Positions 6,858-9,909 of a DNA stretch of 9,909 nucleotides are shown here, piece by piece. Made by a program: the position numbers and the translations under genes. How positions within the stretch are numbered: position 1 is the stretch's first letter; every line of letters begins with the position of its first letter. The DNA is taken from NCBI GenBank assembly GCA_947630935.1, contig CANRJL010000028.1, forward strand, positions 1 to 9,909. Reading direction: 5' to 3'. A model generated the notes under the pieces. It worked only from the letters and a program-made list of their open reading frames with translations, had not been told where the DNA came from and made no database searches. The DNA is from an uncultured Bacilli bacterium (lineage in GTDB: Bacteria; Bacillota_I; Bacilli_A; RF39; UBA660).

Positions 6858-7277
6858 TTAAACCACTCTTTCCATAACATATGCATTATCTATGCCATAA
6901 TAATTCTTGCGAATATTAATAATTTTAAAACCAAATTTTTGATAAAAACGAATTGCCTTCTTATTCTTCACATTTACCTCTAAATAAACCATATCATTTG
7001 GTTCTAAACTAGTAATCATATAATCTATTAAAAGCATTCCAATTCCTTGATTACGAAACTCTTCTTTCACAAAAATATCAACTAAATCAACTGAATTATA
7101 TAACTTAGTATAATGAATAAAACCAACAACTAAACCATCTTTTTCATAAACATATAAATAATTTAAATTATCCCTCATTATTTCTTTTAAATTATTAATA
7201 ATTTTATAATTAGCATGTAAATTCATACCAAGTTCATAAACACTTTCAAAATCTTTTTCTAATACTTCTCTAATCAT
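6858..7277 (-). CDS. rimI: RimI-like GNAT N-acetyltransferase
   Basis: The 139-residue GNAT protein transfers acetyl from acetyl-CoA to a protein N terminus; in E. coli RimI the target is ribosomal protein S18. The acetyl-CoA pyrophosphate loop is visible as RNQGIG at 75-80, followed by YLEVNVKNKKAIRFYQKFGF at 98-117. E100 and Y112 align with the catalytic Glu103 and Tyr115 of enterobacterial RimI, with the same 12-residue spacing. The C-terminal RKNYYGID...VM also fits RimI. The ATG follows the tsaB stop without a gap, with GAGG 7 nt upstream. The position between tsaB and tsaD is the usual Bacillota arrangement. Its true substrate in this organism cannot be told from sequence. Confidence 0.92.
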   Translation of the reverse strand: MIREVLEKDFESVYELGMNLHANYKIINNLKEIMRDNLNYLYVYEKDGLVVGFIHYTKLYNSVDLVDIFVKEEFRNQGIGMLLIDYMITSLEPNDMVYLEVNVKNKKAIRFYQKFGFKIINIRKNYYGIDNAYVMERVV

Positions 7278-7841
7278 TTAAAACCTCAATTGCTTAACAT
7301 AAAAAGGATTTACCAAATGGGGATTTATAGCTTCCTTTTGCTGAGCAAATAAAACACTATTTAAAATATCATAATCATTTACTAATAATACATTATGTGC
7401 CTTAACAAATTCATCATATTCGCTTTTTGAAATATAAAAATAATTATCTATCAATTCTTTCTTAGAATTAAATAAAGCTAAAAAATAGCCATTTTTTTCA
7501 CTTAAAGAAAGATAAGTATCTTTAGCAAAATTAATACTAGCCAAACAAGTTTCAATACTTGTTATAGTCCTTATTGGAATATTTAAAGTAAAAGCCAAAG
7601 TTTTTGCAATTGTAACCCCCAACCTTTCTCCTGTAAAAGAACCTGGACCATTTACAACTACTATATCTGTTAAATCTTTAACTGTTTTCTTTTCTTCCTC
7701 CATAAGCTTTACCAACGTTGGCATACATACAGTACTATGGTCTAATTTTTCATTTACAGTTATTTCTCTTAACAACTTATTATTAAAAACTAAAGCCAAC
7801 CTTATCGTGCTAGCATGAGTATCTATAAATAACGTCAACAT
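7278..7841 (-). CDS. tsaB: t6A biosynthesis protein TsaB
   Basis: TsaB (YeaZ) is the inactive paralogue of TsaD that dimerises with it and is needed for t6A37 synthesis. Its signatures are LFIDTHAS near the N terminus (the ASKHA-type phosphate loop), VVVNGPGSFTGERLGVTIAKTLA at 61-83 and the C-terminal NPFYVKQ. The start taken here is ATG at 7839-7841, giving 187 residues, because AAAGAGGTG sits 7 nt upstream and the conserved MLTLFIDT begins there. A longer reading from a TTG at 7889 has no ribosome binding site and runs through the promoter, so it is not used. The product is somewhat shorter than the roughly 230 residues common in the family, mostly in the C-terminal half. The gene leads the tsaB-rimI-tsaD transcript. 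Confidence 0.93.
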   Translation of the reverse strand: MLTLFIDTHASTIRLALVFNNKLLREITVNEKLDHSTVCMPTLVKLMEEEKKTVKDLTDIVVVNGPGSFTGERLGVTIAKTLAFTLNIPIRTITSIETCLASINFAKDTYLSLSEKNGYFLALFNSKKELIDNYFYISKSEYDEFVKAHNVLLVNDYDILNSVLFAQQKEAINPHLVNPFYVKQLRF

Positions 7842-7868
7842 AAAAAAACACCTCTTTAAAACATCTGT

Positions 7869-7897
7869 AGTATACCATTTTTTAGGCAAAATAAAAA
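7869..7897 (-). promoter_or_regulatory. Extended -10 promoter for tsaB-rimI-tsaD
   Basis: On the minus strand TATACT (plus 7869-7874) is preceded by TGG (7875-7877). The -35 position 17 bp upstream is only T-rich and coincides with the T tract of the tsaE terminator. Predicted initiation near 7862 gives a leader of about 21 nt with AAAGAGGTG before ATG 7841. The layout, an A run followed by TGG and the -10 box, repeats that of the promoter at 3508-3536. Confidence 0.6.
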
Positions 7898-7912
7898 GAG
7901 TTAAAAACTCTT
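7888..7912 (-). terminator. Intrinsic terminator after tsaE
   Basis: On the minus strand a perfect 7-bp stem AAGAGTT/AACTCTT (plus 7906-7912 and 7896-7902) with a TTT loop is followed by TTTATTTT. It overlaps the TAA stop of tsaE (7911-7913). It separates tsaE from the tsaB promoter immediately downstream. Confidence 0.7.
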
Positions 7913-8363
7913 ATAAAACTGATTCACAAATATCTTCATATAATTTACCATAAGGTTTTAAAATTAAAACTCTTGTATTTTCATCAACTAACCGAAATTC
8001 TATTTCTAATCTTTCTTCCGGAAGAACTTTATCAACTAGCTCAGCCCATTCAATAATAGTCACGCCACCTTTAGAAAAATAATCAGCAAGACCAATATTA
8101 TCTTTTTCATCTTCTAAACGATAAGCATCAATATGATATAAAGGAAGTTCACCATTAAAATATTCTTTCACAATATTAAATGTCGGTGAAGTAATATTAT
8201 CAGTTATCCCCAAAGAAGAGGCAAAACCTTTTACAAAAACAGTCTTTCCACTTCCTAATTCTCCATTTAAACATATCACCATATTTGGAAATTTTTCACT
8301 TTCAATATTCTGCGCTAATTTTAACGTATCTTCTTCATCTCTAGACGTAAATTTATAATTCAT
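7911..8363 (-). CDS. tsaE: tRNA threonylcarbamoylation ATPase TsaE
   Basis: TsaE (YjeE) is a small ATPase that binds the TsaB-TsaD complex and drives the t6A cycle. The 150-residue length is typical. The Walker A motif is GELGSGKT at 34-41; SPTFNIV at 59-65 and YHIDAYRL at 76-83 (with D79) are the switch and Mg2+ regions, and IIEWAELV at 103-110 holds the conserved Glu-Trp pair. The ATG start follows AAGGTGAT by 5 nt. No convincing promoter was found in the 121 bp upstream; the nearest candidate -10 (TAGAAT preceded by TGT, plus 8383-8388) would leave a leader of only about 13 nt. It may be read through from the antitoxin gene upstream. A terminator sits on its stop codon. Confidence 0.96.
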   Translation of the reverse strand: MNYKFTSRDEEDTLKLAQNIESEKFPNMVICLNGELGSGKTVFVKGFASSLGITDNITSPTFNIVKEYFNGELPLYHIDAYRLEDEKDNIGLADYFSKGGVTIIEWAELVDKVLPEERLEIEFRLVDENTRVLILKPYGKLYEDICESVL

Positions 8364-8484
8364 GCATAATCACCTTACATTCATTCTAACACAAGTCTAA
8401 AATAGCATACAATATAAATAATATTCTTTGACACATAATATCTAAATTTCCCATTTTATAATGTAAAGAAAAAATATTAAATAA

Positions 8485-8730
8485 TTATAATAAATCATCA
8501 ATATTTTTTTCTGAATCAAAATTCTCTTCTTCAATTAACTTATTATCTTTTTTAACTTTAGCTTCTATCTTTGGCGTAAATGGAATTCCCTGTTCTCGTA
8601 CACATTGAACTAAAAACATATTTAAGGCTACTGAAGTATTTAAACCTAAACTTCTAAATAAAGCATCAGCCTTTTTCTTTAAAGTACGGTCAACCCGAAA
8701 ACTCATATTAGTAGTATTAGATATATCCAT
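8485..8730 (-). CDS. RelB/DinJ family antitoxin, no adjacent toxin
   Basis: The 81-residue protein has the ribbon-helix-helix pattern of the RelB/DinJ family: MSFRVDRTLKKKADALFRSLGLNTSVALNMFLVQCVREQGIPF at residues 9-51 (a DNA-binding strand followed by two helices and the GIPF signature), then a charged C-terminal region that in relatives wraps the toxin. The start ATG at 8728-8730 follows AAGGGAGG at 12 nt, a rather long spacing; ATG at 8704-8706 (M9), just before the family core, is an alternative. In relatives the RelE/YafQ toxin gene follows directly; here the next 121 bp hold no toxin frame and tsaE comes next. The preceding gene is a lipoprotein. It is therefore an orphan antitoxin, or a regulator derived from one, probably autoregulated through the palindrome over its -10 box. 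Confidence 0.88.
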   Translation of the reverse strand: MDISNTTNMSFRVDRTLKKKADALFRSLGLNTSVALNMFLVQCVREQGIPFTPKIEAKVKKDNKLIEEENFDSEKNIDDLL

Positions 8731-8748
8731 AAATTACCCTAACCTCCC

Positions 8749-8763
8749 TTATTATCATAATAA
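8749..8763. promoter_or_regulatory. Perfect palindrome, candidate RelB/DinJ operator
   Basis: TTATTATCATAATAA is a perfect inverted repeat with 7-bp arms around a central C. It covers the -10 box of the antitoxin promoter. RelB/DinJ proteins repress their own operons by binding palindromes at the promoter, so binding here would block polymerase. The all-A/T arms mean chance occurrence in this genome is not negligible. Confidence 0.55.
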
Positions 8764-8785
8764 CAAGAAAAAATTTTTAAGTCAA
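8757..8785 (-). promoter_or_regulatory. Promoter of the antitoxin gene
   Basis: On the minus strand TTGACT (plus 8780-8785) and TATTAT (8757-8762) are separated by exactly 17 bp, and TGT precedes the -10 box as an extended element. Each box matches the consensus at five of six positions. Initiation near 8750 leaves a leader of about 20 nt with the AAGGGAGG ribosome binding site. Confidence 0.75.
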
Positions 8786-8813
8786 TGCATTTTCAATATT
8801 CTGTTCATACAAT

Positions 8814-9335
8814 CTAATCTTGACCATAAGCATAAATACCATGAATTTTTTCTAAAATTTCTTTACTCGGCGCCTTTAATTTCCACTTTCCCTTTTCATA
8901 AGCAACTTCAAAATCAATAGTATAAAAAATTCTTTTTTCTTCTTTTTCCATTTCCTGCAATTCTAAATTCAAAATCTTTTCTTTAGTATCATATTTTTGA
9001 GGTTCATTTTTAATAATTGTCATTGCCCGATTTTTACTTTCTTCATAATCATACACACTTATATCTACACCAATATATGCTTCATCACCATTATAATGTT
9101 CCTCTTTAATTTTATATTCTAAATCAGTATACTGTCTTTTCATAACTAATTCATATAAATTTTGTTCTTCTAAAGAAATTTCTTCAAAAATAGCTAATTT
9201 ATGTAATGAAGAAATAACCTCTTCATCATGATTTTTAAATTTATTTAAATATTTTATAACTTCAAAAGAAGCATCTGTTTTCGTACAAGCACTAAGCAAA
9301 AAAAGCAAAACAACTAAAATACTTACCTTTCTCAT
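8814..9335 (-). CDS. Small lipoprotein, probable NTF2-like fold
   Basis: The 173-residue product has a lipoprotein signal peptide: MRK, a hydrophobic core and the lipobox LSAC with lipidated Cys17. The mature part has an N-terminal helical region (FEVIKYLNKFKNHDEEVISSL), then strands such as YTDLEYKIKEEHYNGDEAYIGVDISVYDY, and ends with IDFEVAYEKGKWKLKAPSKEILEKIHGIYAY. The 'D/NGDEA.V.V.I..YDY...' and 'KGKWKL' pattern resembles NTF2-like/DUF4878-type lipoproteins of Bacillota, whose roles are mostly unknown. The ATG overlaps the TGA of the upstream gene (ATGA), and AGGAG lies 5 nt before it, so the two are translationally coupled. No clear terminator was seen before the antitoxin promoter. Confidence 0.8.
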   Translation of the reverse strand: MRKVSILVVLLFLLSACTKTDASFEVIKYLNKFKNHDEEVISSLHKLAIFEEISLEEQNLYELVMKRQYTDLEYKIKEEHYNGDEAYIGVDISVYDYEESKNRAMTIIKNEPQKYDTKEKILNLELQEMEKEEKRIFYTIDFEVAYEKGKWKLKAPSKEILEKIHGIYAYGQD

Positions 9336-9909
9336 AATTTCTCCTGATAAGTAATCAATATTAAACGATATAGTTCATGAACCATTAATGTATCAGCTTG
9401 ATTTAATTTAGTATACAAAGCCTGCAATGCCTCAGCAAAATTATCTTCCATTTTATGAAAACATTCATAAAACAAATAACGGCATTTATCAACATTTTTA
9501 TCCTTTTCAATACTTTTTAATTCTGCATAAATTATATTTTTTTCACTCACAGTTTGTCTTAATAAAAAATTTTTTTTTAATGGTTTACCAATTGTATAAG
9601 TAAAATATTCCCCTTTCATTGTTGAAGATATTTCATTAATATTATTTTCATCTTCTACTAAAAGCTTACTTCGATAAATAACATTTCCCTCTTTATTAAT
9701 TTCAACAAATATACTTGTTTTTGAATCTGTTAATATAAAACCTGAAAATCGTTCTTTCTTATTTTTAGCTATTGTTTTTTCATAAACGGCCATTGCCATC
9801 TTTTCACTTACCCTAATTTCATTATTCAAAAAATCTCCAATAACATCATGTTTAACTTTAAACAATGGTGTTTTCTTAATTGCAATTAAATCATCAGTCT
9901 TTTCCCATT
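9332..9909 (-). CDS. Unrecognised protein, 5' end beyond the window
   Basis: The reading frame has no stop between 9334 and the right edge, so the gene is truncated by the window: at least 191 residues are visible. A TTG at 9863-9865 could be read as a start but has no ribosome binding site, and the frame upstream (WEKTDDLIAIKKTP) continues in the same style. The visible protein is soluble, with mixed strands in the first half (FSGFILTDSKTSIFVEINKEG) and helices in the last part (MEDNFAEALQALYTKLNQADTLMVHELYRLI). No membrane span or signal peptide is seen in the visible part, and no known family is recognised. It overlaps the lipoprotein gene by ATGA, so the two products may work together. 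Confidence 0.75.
   Translation of the reverse strand, partial: WEKTDDLIAIKKTPLFKVKHDVIGDFLNNEIRVSEKMAMAVYEKTIAKNKKERFSGFILTDSKTSIFVEINKEGNVIYRSKLLVEDENNINEISSTMKGEYFTYTIGKPLKKNFLLRQTVSEKNIIYAELKSIEKDKNVDKCRYLFYECFHKMEDNFAEALQALYTKLNQADTLMVHELYRLILITYQEKL

Noticed and set aside
7842..7889. Longer N terminus of TsaB from a TTG at 7889
   Set aside because: No ribosome binding site, lies over the promoter and terminator, and the conserved family N terminus starts at the ATG at 7841.
8428..8462. Plus-strand TTGACA and TATAAT between tsaE and the antitoxin gene
   Set aside because: The spacer is 23 bp, far from the 16-18 bp needed, and no plus-strand gene follows.
8364..8484. Possible toxin gene downstream of the RelB/DinJ antitoxin
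   Set aside because: The minus strand gives only a frame of about 22 codons without a ribosome binding site or RelE/YafQ features.
1..9909. Mycoplasma-type genetic code (TGA = Trp), suggested by composition and lineage
   Set aside because: Trp codons checked are TGG (W50 of the cadherin-like protein, W106 of TsaE) and TGA closes two genes at sensible family ends, one inside a terminator and one in an ATGA overlap.

Overview
The window is strongly AT-rich and contains short intergenic gaps, Gram-positive ribosome binding sites and AT-type promoters. It carries LytR-CpsA-Psr (LCP), SH3b, PASTA and tsaE-tsaB-rimI-tsaD gene content. Trp codons checked are TGG (in the cadherin-like protein and in TsaE), and TGA ends two genes, so this is code 11 rather than the Mycoplasma code. 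The best guess is a Bacillota genome of the Bacilli, close to the uncultured gut RF39/Erysipelotrichia-like lineages that kept a cell wall. That placement is inference from gene content and style, not from a marker gene.

Left third (60-3479, minus strand): a two-gene operon for exported envelope proteins. The first gene encodes a secreted SH3b/glucosaminidase/dockerin-like protein. The second encodes a signal-peptide protein with a cadherin-like beta-sandwich, one membrane span and a highly charged cytoplasmic tail. The operon has an extended -10 promoter near 3508-3516 and ends in a hairpin terminator at 60-86. The catalytic domain of the glucosaminidase reads as circularly permuted: its normally C-terminal half sits before its N-terminal half. 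This is the most unusual observation in the window.

Middle (3576-5817, plus strand): a divergently transcribed LCP-family gene with three membrane spans, an extracytoplasmic accessory domain, the LCP catalytic domain, a PASTA domain and a long Asn/Lys/Glu/Thr-rich tail. It has a textbook promoter and its own terminator. With the left operon it forms a cell-wall locus: LCP enzymes attach polymers to peptidoglycan, PASTA and SH3b domains bind wall, and the glucosaminidase cuts glycan strands.

Right of centre (5829-8363, minus strand): the conserved tsaE, tsaB, rimI, tsaD cluster. TsaB, TsaD and TsaE work together on the t6A37 modification of ANN-decoding tRNAs, and RimI is a GNAT N-terminal acetyltransferase. 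A terminator followed at once by an extended -10 promoter separates tsaE from tsaB-rimI-tsaD.

Right end (8485-9909, minus strand): a RelB/DinJ antitoxin gene with no toxin beside it and a palindromic operator over its promoter; a lipoprotein of probable NTF2-like fold; and the 3' part of an unrecognised gene that runs off the right edge and overlaps the lipoprotein start by ATGA. No rRNA, tRNA, CRISPR array, insertion sequence or prophage gene was seen, and no gene-free stretch exceeds 300 bases.
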